Shown: piece after piece, positions 1 to 6,238 of the stretch
Layout: each line of letters starts with the position of its first letter
Numbering within the stretch: position 1 is the first letter of the stretch
Origin: CAYLLN01 sp036496265
GTDB lineage: Bacteria; Planctomycetota; Planctomycetia; Pirellulales; Pirellulaceae
Reading direction: 5' to 3'
DNA length: 24,890 nt
NCBI GenBank assembly: GCA_036496265.1
Contig: DASXLL010000394.1
Coordinates: 1 to 24,890, forward strand
Notes under the pieces: generated by a model
Databases searched by the model: none
The model's input: the letters and a program-made list of their open reading frames with translations, nothing else
What the model was told of the DNA's origin: nothing
Made by a program: the position numbers and the translations under genes

Positions 1-424
1 GACCCTGCAACTCGGCTATCTCGACGGTGAATTCAAATCGCCTTGGATGGATTGCACACTTACCACCACGATTGGAACGCAGCACGACTCTGGATATTCT
101 CCCTGCTTCGTATCGCGTGTGGCGGGCGTCCACTATCTGAATCTCGCCGGCGACATCGACATGACCAAAAACCAAATCTCAGAGGACGCCTCACTGCTCG
201 AAAAAATCCACGAATACACCATTCTCAAATACGAAATCAAAGACGCCACGCTAATCCTCACCATGGTTGACGAAAACTTCCTGAAAAAAGCCATCGCCGC
301 CGGCACGATCAAGGGCGAAGGAACCACGGTCAATGCCCGCTCAGCAGACCTCGCATCTTTCCTCGAAAAGAATCACGCGCAGGTCTTCCCCACCAAAGAA
401 GCCGTCCGCTTTTCCCCGCTCTGA
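1..424 (+). CDS. C-terminal part of an unrecognised protein (5' end outside the window)
   Basis: The reading frame is open from the first bases of the window (frame of base 2) to a TGA at 422-424, giving about 140 residues. An internal ATG at 47 exists, but the frame continues upstream without a stop, so this is probably the end of a longer gene. No motif is recognisable. The visible part is soluble-looking, with no membrane segment, and ends in a mixed charged/hydrophobic tail. It contains the phrases GVHYLNLAGDIDMTK and ATLILTMVDENFLKKAI, which read like alternating strands and helices. A REP-like palindrome block follows within 40 bases. No function is proposed. Confidence that it is coding is moderate, because the overlapping frames are short and less protein-like. 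Confidence 0.6.
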   Translation, partial: TLQLGYLDGEFKSPWMDCTLTTTIGTQHDSGYSPCFVSRVAGVHYLNLAGDIDMTKNQISEDASLLEKIHEYTILKYEIKDATLILTMVDENFLKKAIAAGTIKGEGTTVNARSADLASFLEKNHAQVFPTKEAVRFSPL

Positions 425-432
425 CGAATCGA

Positions 433-565
433 GGGCCAACGGCACGTAACCCGTTAGCCCAGGGCAAGCGAGTCCGCGAGCGCCGCCCTGGGTTGTAGAC
501 CCATGAGTAAACGTGAGCCCTGAAAGGGCGAGATGAATCGGCTCGTTTGGGCTGCTCGTTTGGGC
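433..565. repeat. REP-like palindrome block (copy A)
   Basis: An 8-bp inverted repeat (CCCAGGGC at 458-465 with GCCCTGGG at 485-492) is followed by a second small hairpin, GCCCT-GAA-AGGGC, at 517-529. The stretch GGGCCAACGGC at the left edge and the AGCCCAGGGC core are shared with the palindromes flanking the Y1 transposase gene near 14.7-15.3 kb. The right end has GCTCGTTTGGGC twice (541-552 and 554-565, period 13 bp). I infer a degenerate member of the same REP-like family. The loop of the large hairpin is longer here (19 nt instead of 3). Confidence 0.6.
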
Positions 566-651
566 GTTTATGCTATCTCCAATACCACGAAGACAATGAA
601 GTTTGCAGAGGCGAGCCCTCGTTCCGTCTCCTACTGATACGAACTGAAAGC

Positions 652-657
652 TAGAAT
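652..657 (+). promoter_or_regulatory. possible -10 box for the toxin-antitoxin remnant
   Basis: TAGAAT lies 35 bases upstream of the antitoxin start and matches a bacterial -10 consensus at five of six positions. No good -35 is visible at 16-18 bp spacing, so this is only a candidate. Confidence 0.25.
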
Positions 658-692
658 AGAGCGTTGAGCGATCCTTGCCAGGAGAAAATCTC

Positions 693-956
693 ATGGTCTT
701 TCGTGGACATGTGAAAAATGGTGTCGTCCTCCTCGACGAGCCGGCTACCCTCCCAGAAGGCGCTCCAGTTCAAGTCGAACTGTTGGAATATCCGCTCGAA
801 ACTCGTTCAGAACCCAATGGCGAACAGAAATCCCTCTCAATCGAGCAGGAGTTGGCCGAAATCTGGCGCGATGTCCCGACCGACCAATGGGCAAATGTGC
901 CGCGAGACCTAAGTGACAATCGCGATCACTATATCTACGGCGTCGCCAAGAAATGA
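693..956 (+). CDS. antitoxin-like protein of a VapBC-type pair
   Basis: This 87-residue protein begins with a compact beta-hairpin-like segment (residues 1-29: FRGHVKNGVVLLDEPATLPEG, then PVQVE). That pattern is typical of small antitoxins of the DUF104/AF2212-like kind, which sit upstream of PIN toxins. The C-terminal half (EQELAEIWRDVPTDQW and onward) is acidic and would be the toxin-binding tail. The start at 693 is chosen because AGGAG lies at 680-684 with 8 bases of spacing; a TTG 18 bases upstream overlaps that site and is less likely. The stop overlaps the next start as ATGA, so the two genes are translationally coupled. By family knowledge it would neutralise the PIN ribonuclease and autorepress the operon. 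The toxin partner here is truncated. Confidence 0.7.
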   Translation: MVFRGHVKNGVVLLDEPATLPEGAPVQVELLEYPLETRSEPNGEQKSLSIEQELAEIWRDVPTDQWANVPRDLSDNRDHYIYGVAKK

Positions 957-1201
957 AAACCGTCTTCGCCGACACGCTATATTGGGTCGCTATTGTCCGG
1001 CCCAATGATCCGTGGCAAGAGCCAGCTCAACGGGCACGGCAGGAAATCGGCGCTGCTCATCTCGTGACCACCGATGAAGTTCTTTCAGAATTTCTTACGG
1101 CTCTTTCTTCCGGTGGTTCAGAAGTTCGAACTCGCGCAATGACGACGGCCCGCCGGATTCATTTCGAGCAAGAAGGTTTCAAAGTCCTCATCAAGTCTTG
1201 A
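953..1201 (+). pseudogene. truncated PIN-domain toxin (VapC-like)
   Basis: The 82-residue product starts with the PIN signature KTVFADTLYWVAIV (acidic D7), followed by LVTTDEVLSEFLTAL around residues 37-51, which carries the second conserved acidic position (E42 or E46). PIN toxins normally run about 130-150 residues, with a third and fourth acidic residue in a segment resembling TDC-SM. Here the frame stops at residue 82, and I could not find the missing half in any forward frame before the next gene. The gene looks 3'-deleted rather than frameshifted. Without the C-terminal acidic residues it should not be an active ribonuclease. The ATGA overlap with the antitoxin gene is intact, so the truncation is probably recent. 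It could alternatively be a genuinely short PIN relative, but I think a remnant is likelier. Confidence 0.65.
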
Positions 1202-1295
1202 GCCAGACACGGGTCACCGATGGATCCCCGGCTGCTCGCTTCCAAGCAACACGCGAGCGTTGCAACACTGTACCTTCATCCTGCAAATCCCAGCT

Positions 1296-2165
1296 ATGCC
1301 CCTCGAATACGTCAAGCACGAACCGATTTCACTCCGCAAACATCCGGATTTCAGCGAGGTCTGGCTGCACGAGCAAATCTGCAAAGACACTTCGATTCTC
1401 GGCCTTGGTGAATTAACAGTCATCGACCGGGAACGAATTCAATTTGCTGGTGGTCGGCTCGATGTGCTGCTGGCGGATGTCGAAAATGAAATTCGCTACG
1501 AAGTCGAGATCATGCTCGGCGCGACGGACCCCAGTCATATCATTCGCACCATCGAATATTGGGATTTAGAGCGGCGTCGTTATCCCGCCTACGATCATGT
1601 CGCTGTGCTAATCGCCGAAGAAGTCACCTCTCGCTTCCTCAATGTGATTGCCTTATTTGCGGGAAGCATCCCGATCATTGCCATCCAACTCAGCGCCCTG
1701 CAGGTTGGCCCCCACGTGATCTTGAACTTTGTCAAAGTTTTGGACCAACGCCAGCTTCGACTCGAGGACCCCCCGGGCTCCGGCAGCGACGAAGACGTTG
1801 ATCGTTCAAGCTGGGAGGCACGCGTCGGTGCCTCACGGCTGAATGTCTGTGATCGAGTTGCCCAAATCGCAAATGAAGTCGCCAATCCAAAGCTGCAACT
1901 TAAGTACCTCAAAAACTATGTCGCACTTTCAGCGCCGGGCAGCCATTTCAATGTTGTCCCGTTTTGGCCTAAAAAGAACATCGTGCCGGCAAGGTTTGTG
2001 GTTTCCGAGGCAGAACAGTGGGTCCAACGTCTGACGGACGCAGGGATTGAAGCGCAATTGAAAAAAGGCCGTGTATCAATTCGGCTTCAAAATGGAGAAG
2101 TGGAACGACACGAAGAATTACTGCGCGACCTGATTCATACGGCGGTCAAGGAAAGCCAGCAATAG
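1296..2165 (+). CDS. putative PD-(D/E)XK nuclease-fold protein, unknown role
   Basis: This is a 289-residue soluble protein. Residues 53-75 read GRLDVLLADVENEIRYEVEIMLG: a strand carrying D56, a turn, then a strand with E69-V-E71. This layout fits the PD-(D/E)XK core as in NucS/DUF91-type enzymes, with the usual lysine position replaced. A helix with IIRTIEYWDLERRRYP follows, as expected for the fold. The C-terminal domain (about 175-289) resembles the DUF5655-like domain often attached to such proteins, with the phrases GSHFNVVPFWPKKN and KGRVSIRLQNGEVERHEELL. ATG 1296 is preferred over 1260 because the extra 12 upstream residues look non-conserved. Nuclease activity is inferred from fold similarity by eye. 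Its neighbours are other nuclease genes. Confidence 0.6.
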   Translation: MPLEYVKHEPISLRKHPDFSEVWLHEQICKDTSILGLGELTVIDRERIQFAGGRLDVLLADVENEIRYEVEIMLGATDPSHIIRTIEYWDLERRRYPAYDHVAVLIAEEVTSRFLNVIALFAGSIPIIAIQLSALQVGPHVILNFVKVLDQRQLRLEDPPGSGSDEDVDRSSWEARVGASRLNVCDRVAQIANEVANPKLQLKYLKNYVALSAPGSHFNVVPFWPKKNIVPARFVVSEAEQWVQRLTDAGIEAQLKKGRVSIRLQNGEVERHEELLRDLIHTAVKESQQ

Positions 2166-2173
2166 CCCGTAAG

Positions 2174-2199
2174 CGATCGCAATTGATCAATCGTGATCG
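2174..2199. promoter_or_regulatory. 26-bp near-perfect palindrome, candidate operator
   Basis: The arms at 2174-2186 (CGATCGCAATTGA) and 2187-2199 (TCAATCGTGATCG) pair at 11 of 13 positions, plus one G-T wobble, with no loop and centred on TGATCA. It lies 9 bases after the upstream stop codon and about 60 bases before the Uma2 start. The missing loop and missing T-run argue for a protein-binding site rather than a terminator. Assignment to a regulator is not possible from the sequence. Confidence 0.35.
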
Positions 2200-2259
2200 T
2201 TCCGAACGCTCTTTTGCTTTCAGTTGCCGGCTCACGCAAATCCAACGTAAACTAGCGAT

Positions 2260-2856
2260 ATGACCGCCGCCGAAAAACTTAACCTGATTTCCGTCGAAGA
2301 CTATCTGGCCGGGGAGTTAGAATCCCGGATCAAGCACGAGTACCTCGGAGGGGTCGTGCATGCGATGGCGGGCGCGAGAATCGCGCACAACATGATTGCC
2401 GGCAACGCCTACGCGGCCTTGCATTCCCGCCTAAAGAGCGGCCCCTGCCGTCCATTCAACTCCGATACCAAAATCCGCGTCCGCCTTCCCACCCACTGGC
2501 GCTTCTACTACCCCGATGCCTCCGTCATCTGCCGATCCAACCCACAGAATTATTCCTTTCAAGATGAGCCCGCCGTAATCGTCGAAGTGCTCTCCAAAGC
2601 CACCCGCCGTATCGACGGCGGCGAAAAAAAAGACGCCTATTTAACGATCCCCTCTTTATCTGCGTACATCCTGCTCGAACAAAACACCGCCCAAGCCGTC
2701 GTCTATCGCCGCACCGAGCAAGGCTTCGTCCCCGAAGTTTATACCGGCAATGACGCGACAATCCCCCTTCCCGAAATCGACATCGACCTCCCTCTCGCCG
2801 AAATCTATGACAGTGTGGAATTCCTGCCCGAGCGCGAAGGCGACGAAGTCGGCTGA
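2260..2856 (+). CDS. Uma2 family (DUF820) restriction-endonuclease-like protein
   Basis: The 198-residue protein matches the Uma2 family from end to end. The N-terminus has SVEDYLAGE and KHEYLGGVVHAMAG (E27), then YYPDASVIC with D86, VIVEVLS with E109, and the helix TRRIDGGEKKDAYLTIPSL. Known Uma2 proteins have a PD-(D/E)XK fold, with the D86/E109 positions and a lysine after E forming the putative active site. They are massively expanded in cyanobacteria and planctomycetes, and their biological role is unsettled. Length is typical for the family. The gene ends only 6 bases from the convergent stop of the HNH gene. A palindrome sits about 60 bases upstream of the start. All key residues look intact. 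Confidence 0.88.
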   Translation: MTAAEKLNLISVEDYLAGELESRIKHEYLGGVVHAMAGARIAHNMIAGNAYAALHSRLKSGPCRPFNSDTKIRVRLPTHWRFYYPDASVICRSNPQNYSFQDEPAVIVEVLSKATRRIDGGEKKDAYLTIPSLSAYILLEQNTAQAVVYRRTEQGFVPEVYTGNDATIPLPEIDIDLPLAEIYDSVEFLPEREGDEVG

Positions 2857-2862
2857 TAGACC

Positions 2863-3258
2863 TTACCATTCCCCAATCGCCATCAAAACAGCTCGCAACT
2901 TCACGCGAAAACGTGAATTCATGTTGAGCAGCCGAGCCGTCGCCCGCCCAACCGCTGTTCGGCCGGCAATCTCTGCACCGCGGCAGTAAAAATGGTCGAT
3001 CCAAATCTGGCGTCGCGGATCGAAGAGTTGGACGACCTGACTACTATCTGGATCGACAGCCGAGAGATTCGGTCCTTTGTGCAAATTGCACTGGTCGCAA
3101 GCTAGCGCGAGATTTTCAGGCTCGTCGCCGCCTCCATGCTGCCGCGCCATGATGTGTTCAATCTGCAGGACGCCGTCAACAGCATGCTGCGGCAGCCGAC
3201 AATATTCGCACCGATTGTCGGCACGAGTGCGAACGAACTGGCGAAGTGCCGCGTCCAT
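2863..3258 (-). CDS. HNH endonuclease
   Basis: This is a 131-residue protein with a complete zinc-finger-type HNH domain: C17-E-Y-C20, then VLQIEHIMARQHGGGDEPENLALAC (H35 as general base, N49 and L50), and C54-D-Q-C57-N58-L-H-K61. The four cysteines would bind structural zinc, and H35/N58 fit the beta-beta-alpha metal active site. The C-terminal 60 residues (FDPRRQIWIDHF and onward) form the extension commonly seen in planctomycete and cyanobacterial HNH proteins. The start ATG directly follows the TGA of the upstream gene (TGAATG), so it is translationally coupled to that partner. Its stop is 6 bases from the Uma2 stop. The natural target is unknown. Confidence 0.88.
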   Translation of the reverse strand: MDAALRQFVRTRADNRCEYCRLPQHAVDGVLQIEHIMARQHGGGDEPENLALACDQCNLHKGPNLSAVDPDSSQVVQLFDPRRQIWIDHFYCRGAEIAGRTAVGRATARLLNMNSRFRVKLRAVLMAIGEW

Positions 3259-3531
3259 TCAGCTTGCATGCCGCGATAGCGCCAAGCGGGCCGTGGCTTT
3301 TAAAATGCCAATCAGGTCCATCGCTTCGACGTAATCCGCGTACTCACGACGCTCTTCATCAGTAAGTAGCCCGTCATTTGCCTTCTGAGCCAATTCATCG
3401 ATGCGCATTTGCCGACGCGGTTCCAATGCAACCGCCAAAATCCGCTTGGCCACGTCCGGAGTAAGGCAGTCGGCCAGCGGGTCCAGAACTTGGTCTAGAA
3501 TCCCATTAGAAGTTGCTGCAACCATATTCAA
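3259..3531 (-). CDS. small partner protein of the HNH gene, unknown function
   Basis: The 90-residue, mostly helical protein has no signal peptide. Residues 10-45 read GILDQVLDPLADCLTPDVAKRILAVALEPRRQ, and a second part reads ANDGLLTDEERREYADYVEAMDLIGILKATARLAL. The TDEERREYADYVEAMDLI stretch is characteristic of a small family that I know as frequently located next to HNH genes. The gene precedes the HNH gene with no gap. Tight coupling suggests that the product controls, binds or recruits the nuclease, but nothing in the sequence proves an antitoxin or immunity role. The ATG at 3531 follows a region rich in TAATATTAG motifs on the upstream side. Confidence 0.7.
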   Translation of the reverse strand: MNMVAATSNGILDQVLDPLADCLTPDVAKRILAVALEPRRQMRIDELAQKANDGLLTDEERREYADYVEAMDLIGILKATARLALSRHAS

Positions 3532-3900
3532 AGTCTATCACGAGCGGCCCAGTAAGTGAAAACTTACGCACGCTTGAACGCCACTTTGCCAACCTTATCA
3601 GATAACCCAACCAGCCGTCGTCCCAAAAATATTTCCGAAATTCCGCGCCCACCAGCCATTTTTTGGTCCGGTTTTTTGGCGAAATTGCAATTAGTCTTTT
3701 GGAGACCGTCCAAGACCGGAATTGCGTCCATGCGCACCGCCGCCAGCCGCATTCCGGCCGCATGCAGCCCACTAATACGCCGGCTAATATTAGCCGCTTG
3801 CTCCTAATATTAGTTTCCCCAACCAACAGCCGCCCTTCACCTTACGACCTCTCGCCCTCCGCTCGCCCAAAAACTTTTTTCAAAATATTAGTCCCGTCCC
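3532..3900. other. gene-free stretch with CTAATATTAG palindromes
   Basis: No convincing gene is present. A 16-bp perfect palindrome, CGGCTAATATTAGCCG, occupies 3781-3796. The core CTAATATTAG recurs at 3804-3813, exactly 20 bp further on, with a partial copy (AATATTAG) at 3884-3891 and a half-like CTAATAC at 3772-3778. The stretch lies upstream of the HNH module on the minus strand and of the DUF1501 gene on the plus strand. The small ORFs seen on either strand here have no protein-like features. Confidence 0.5.
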
Positions 3901-3920
3901 CGTCGCCAAATCACCCAAAA

Positions 3921-4145
3921 CTCAAAGCCTAAAGTCTAAAATCAAAAGTTGAAGAACCAATGACCAGTGACCAAGAACAACTGACCACCAAAAAACTCAA
4001 CTTGAGCGCCACCCCATCAATATCGAATTCCACAACTCCCACTACCCCAACCGCTTACAACCTTCCCATAAGCCCGTCGTAATAAAAAAAACTTCAAACT
4101 TGAGCGCTCTGACCTCAGACTTTGGACCTTGGACTTTGGACCCAT
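3921..4145. repeat. degenerate 7-bp tandem repeats in three tracts
   Basis: Three separate tracts show 7-bp periodicity, each with its own consensus. At 3921-3948 there are four units like CTCAAAG/CCTAAAG/TCTAAAA. At 3956-3990 there are five units like ACCAATG/ACCAGTG/ACCAAGA. At 4111-4145 there are five units like GACCTCA/GACTTTG/GACCTTG, and this tract runs into the start codon of the DUF1501 gene. Between them, ACTTGAGCGC occurs twice (4000-4009 and 4098-4107). The rest of the gap shows nothing else. Similar tracts recur elsewhere in the window. Confidence 0.7.
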
Positions 4146-5580
4146 GACTACCCCCATCTCCCGCCGCGATTACCTAAAAAGCCTCGCCGTCGCCTCCACT
4201 ACCGCATGGATGGCCGGCGCGCCGCGCTTAATTACCGCCAACGACTCCGGCGAAAAAATCGCCCATCCCAAACCGACCGCCGACTCCGTCATCCTTCTCT
4301 GGATGGCGGGCGGGATGGCCGCCCCCGACAACTTCGACCCCAAAAAATACGTCCCGTTCGAAGTCGGCCTGCCCGTTGAGAACGTCATGAGCACGTTTCC
4401 GGCAATCGACACGGCCGTCGATAACGTCAAAATCGCGTCGGGCCTGGAAAATATCGCCGGCGTCATGGACCGCGCGACGCTGATCCGCTCGCACGTCCTG
4501 CCCGATCTCGGCCACATCCTCCACTCTCGCCACCAATACCACTGGCACACCGGCTACGTCCCGCCGCAGACGGTCGCTGCTCCTCACCTCGGTGCCTGGA
4601 TTTCCCGCGTCCTGGGGCCGAACAATCCGGTCATTCCGCCGTTCATCAACATCGGTCAGCGCCTCGAAGGCCTCGGCGAGAACGAAGAAATCAAAGCCTT
4701 CACCACCGCCGGCTTCTTCGGCAGCGAATTCGGCCCGATGAACCTGCCCTATCCCGAAGAAGCCGCCAAAGCCGTCCGGCCGCCCTCCGGCATGCAACCC
4801 GGCCGCTTTGCGAATCGCTACAAGTTCTACAAGCAGCTTGTCGATCGCTCGCCGCACCGCGAATACATGAGCGATCATCAGCAAGAGTCAATGCTCCGCT
4901 CGCTCGAAAACGCCCAGCGCCTGCTTGAGGCCAAAGAGCGCGATGCCTTTGACATCACGCTCGAGCCGAAAGAAAGCTACGAGAAATACAACACCGGCCG
5001 CTTCGGCCAAGGCTGCCTCCTCGCCCGCCGCCTTGTCGAAGCCGGCGCGCGATACATCGAAGTCACCACGGAATACATCCCCTTCATTCACTGGGACACG
5101 CATGCCAGCGGTCACGAAACGGTCGATCGGCTCCACAAAGAAATCGACCGCCCGATCGCCCAGCTCATCCGCGATCTCGAAGCCCGCAAGCTGCTTGACC
5201 GCACGCTCGTCATTGTCGCCAGCGAATTTAGCCGCGACATGATCATCGAAGGCGTCCCCGGCTCCGAAGCCAAGGATCAGACAACCTTCAAGGTCGATAA
5301 GCTCGAAGAAATGAAGCACTACGGCCTGCACCGGCACTTCACCGGCGCATCATCCGTCGCCATGTTCGGCGGCGGCATGAAACGCGGCCTGCTTTATGGC
5401 GAATCCGCCCCCGAGCGTCCGTGCATCGCGACGAAAAACCCCGTCTCCGTCAGCGACCTTCACGCCACGCTCTACACCGCCATGGGCATCAACCCCGCCA
5501 CCGCCTTCGACATCGAGCGCCGCCCCTTCTACGCCACCGAAGACGGCAAAGGCGTCGCGGTCAGAGAACTCTTCGCCTAA
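4144..5580 (+). CDS. DUF1501 domain-containing protein (Tat-exported)
   Basis: This 478-residue protein belongs to the DUF1501 family, which shares the alkaline-phosphatase/sulfatase superfamily fold. A twin-arginine signal is at the N-terminus (SRRDYLK, residues 6-12, then a hydrophobic stretch to about residue 27), so export in folded form is expected. Conserved blocks are WMAGGMAAPDNFDPK, LPDLGHILHSRHQYHWHTG, HWDTHASGHE (316-325) and VIVASEFSRD (to 365), with DLHATLYTAMGI near the end. In planctomycetes most DUF1501 genes lie beside a DUF1549/DUF1553 cytochrome gene, but no such partner is adjacent here. ATG 4144 is chosen over 4129 because it places the Tat motif at the usual distance. 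No Shine-Dalgarno is visible, since a 7-bp repeat tract fills the leader. The substrate is unknown. Confidence 0.88.
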   Translation: MTTPISRRDYLKSLAVASTTAWMAGAPRLITANDSGEKIAHPKPTADSVILLWMAGGMAAPDNFDPKKYVPFEVGLPVENVMSTFPAIDTAVDNVKIASGLENIAGVMDRATLIRSHVLPDLGHILHSRHQYHWHTGYVPPQTVAAPHLGAWISRVLGPNNPVIPPFINIGQRLEGLGENEEIKAFTTAGFFGSEFGPMNLPYPEEAAKAVRPPSGMQPGRFANRYKFYKQLVDRSPHREYMSDHQQESMLRSLENAQRLLEAKERDAFDITLEPKESYEKYNTGRFGQGCLLARRLVEAGARYIEVTTEYIPFIHWDTHASGHETVDRLHKEIDRPIAQLIRDLEARKLLDRTLVIVASEFSRDMIIEGVPGSEAKDQTTFKVDKLEEMKHYGLHRHFTGASSVAMFGGGMKRGLLYGESAPERPCIATKNPVSVSDLHATLYTAMGINPATAFDIERRPFYATEDGKGVAVRELFA

Positions 5581-5583
5581 CCA

Positions 5584-5607
5584 CTACTCACCTACTCACC
5601 ACTCACT
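5584..5607. repeat. 8-bp tandem repeat between convergent genes
   Basis: CTACTCAC occurs twice in tandem (5584-5591 and 5592-5599), followed by the variant CACTCACT. It fills the 31-bp gap between the stop of the DUF1501 gene and the stop of the FKBP gene. Confidence 0.55.
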
Positions 5608-5611
5608 CGAT

Positions 5612-6088
5612 CTACTGCACCTGCAGCAGCTCGACGAGAAAGTGCAGCGTCGCATTCGGCGGGATATCGCGGCCGGCGCCACGAGTACCGTATCCCAAAT
5701 TCGATGGAATCCATAACTCAATCATTCCGCCTTCGCCCACCAGTTGCATCCCCTCCGTCCAGCCCGGAATCACTTGGTTCAGGCCGAACGAAATCGGCTC
5801 CCGCCGCTGGTACGAGCTGTCGAATACCTTGCCGTCATCCAGCCAGCCGTGGTAGTTCACTCGCACTTTATTCGTTGCTTTCGGTTTCTCGCCGGTTCCC
5901 TGACGAAGAACCCGATATTGCAGCCCTGACGGCGTCTTCATAAACGTTAGCGGCGCGTTGGCGTCGGCCTTACCCGCCCCTTCGGGCATCTTGGGGAGCG
6001 GAACATTCTGTTCTTGGGCCATCGATTGGGTTCCTGCGAATGAGAAGGCGAGCACGAACAAAGTAACAGCGAGCTTCCGTACCAGCAT
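5612..6088 (-). CDS. exported FKBP-type peptidyl-prolyl cis-trans isomerase
   Basis: The 158-residue protein has a signal peptide (KLAVTLFVLAFSFAGTQSMAQ, residues 5-25), a short linker and a complete FKBP domain from about residue 50. Typical blocks are KTPSGLQYRVLRQGTG, VNYHGWLDDGKVFDSS (77-92), VIPGWTEG (107-114), ELWIPSNLGYG (124-134) and IPPNATLHFLVELL (142-155). It would catalyse proline isomerisation during folding of exported proteins in the periplasm. The start at 6088 is chosen because AGGAG lies 7 bases upstream (6096-6100 on the plus strand reads CTCCT). A longer frame starting at 6139 would add 17 non-signal residues. The aromatic and hydrophobic pocket residues look intact. It is a single gene, convergent with the DUF1501 gene. 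Confidence 0.93.
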   Translation of the reverse strand: MLVRKLAVTLFVLAFSFAGTQSMAQEQNVPLPKMPEGAGKADANAPLTFMKTPSGLQYRVLRQGTGEKPKATNKVRVNYHGWLDDGKVFDSSYQRREPISFGLNQVIPGWTEGMQLVGEGGMIELWIPSNLGYGTRGAGRDIPPNATLHFLVELLQVQ

Positions 6089-6238
6089 AGAGAGACTCCT
6101 AGTTGTTGCGGCCGATTCGGGCCGCGTCACAGATAACAATCCACGCTAGAGAATTGTAGAGTGCCCGCCGGTGGCGCAAACCCGGCATGCCACCCCTGCG
6201 GCGGGACCGACAAATCGCGATTTGACATGTCAGCCGCT

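Noticed and set aside
1260..1295. Upstream start for the PD-(D/E)XK-like protein
   Set aside because: The 12 extra residues have no conserved look, and the ATG at 1296 begins a typical soluble N-terminus; neither has a strong ribosome site.
3506..3826. 106-codon minus-strand frame upstream of the HNH partner gene
   Set aside because: It overlaps the start of the partner gene, runs through palindromes and has no protein-like pattern.
3921..3990. CRISPR-like array
   Set aside because: The repeats are 7-bp, degenerate and without spacers; no cas genes are present.
4228..4884. 218-codon minus-strand frame opposite the DUF1501 gene
   Set aside because: Antisense shadow; composition typical of reversed GC-rich codons.
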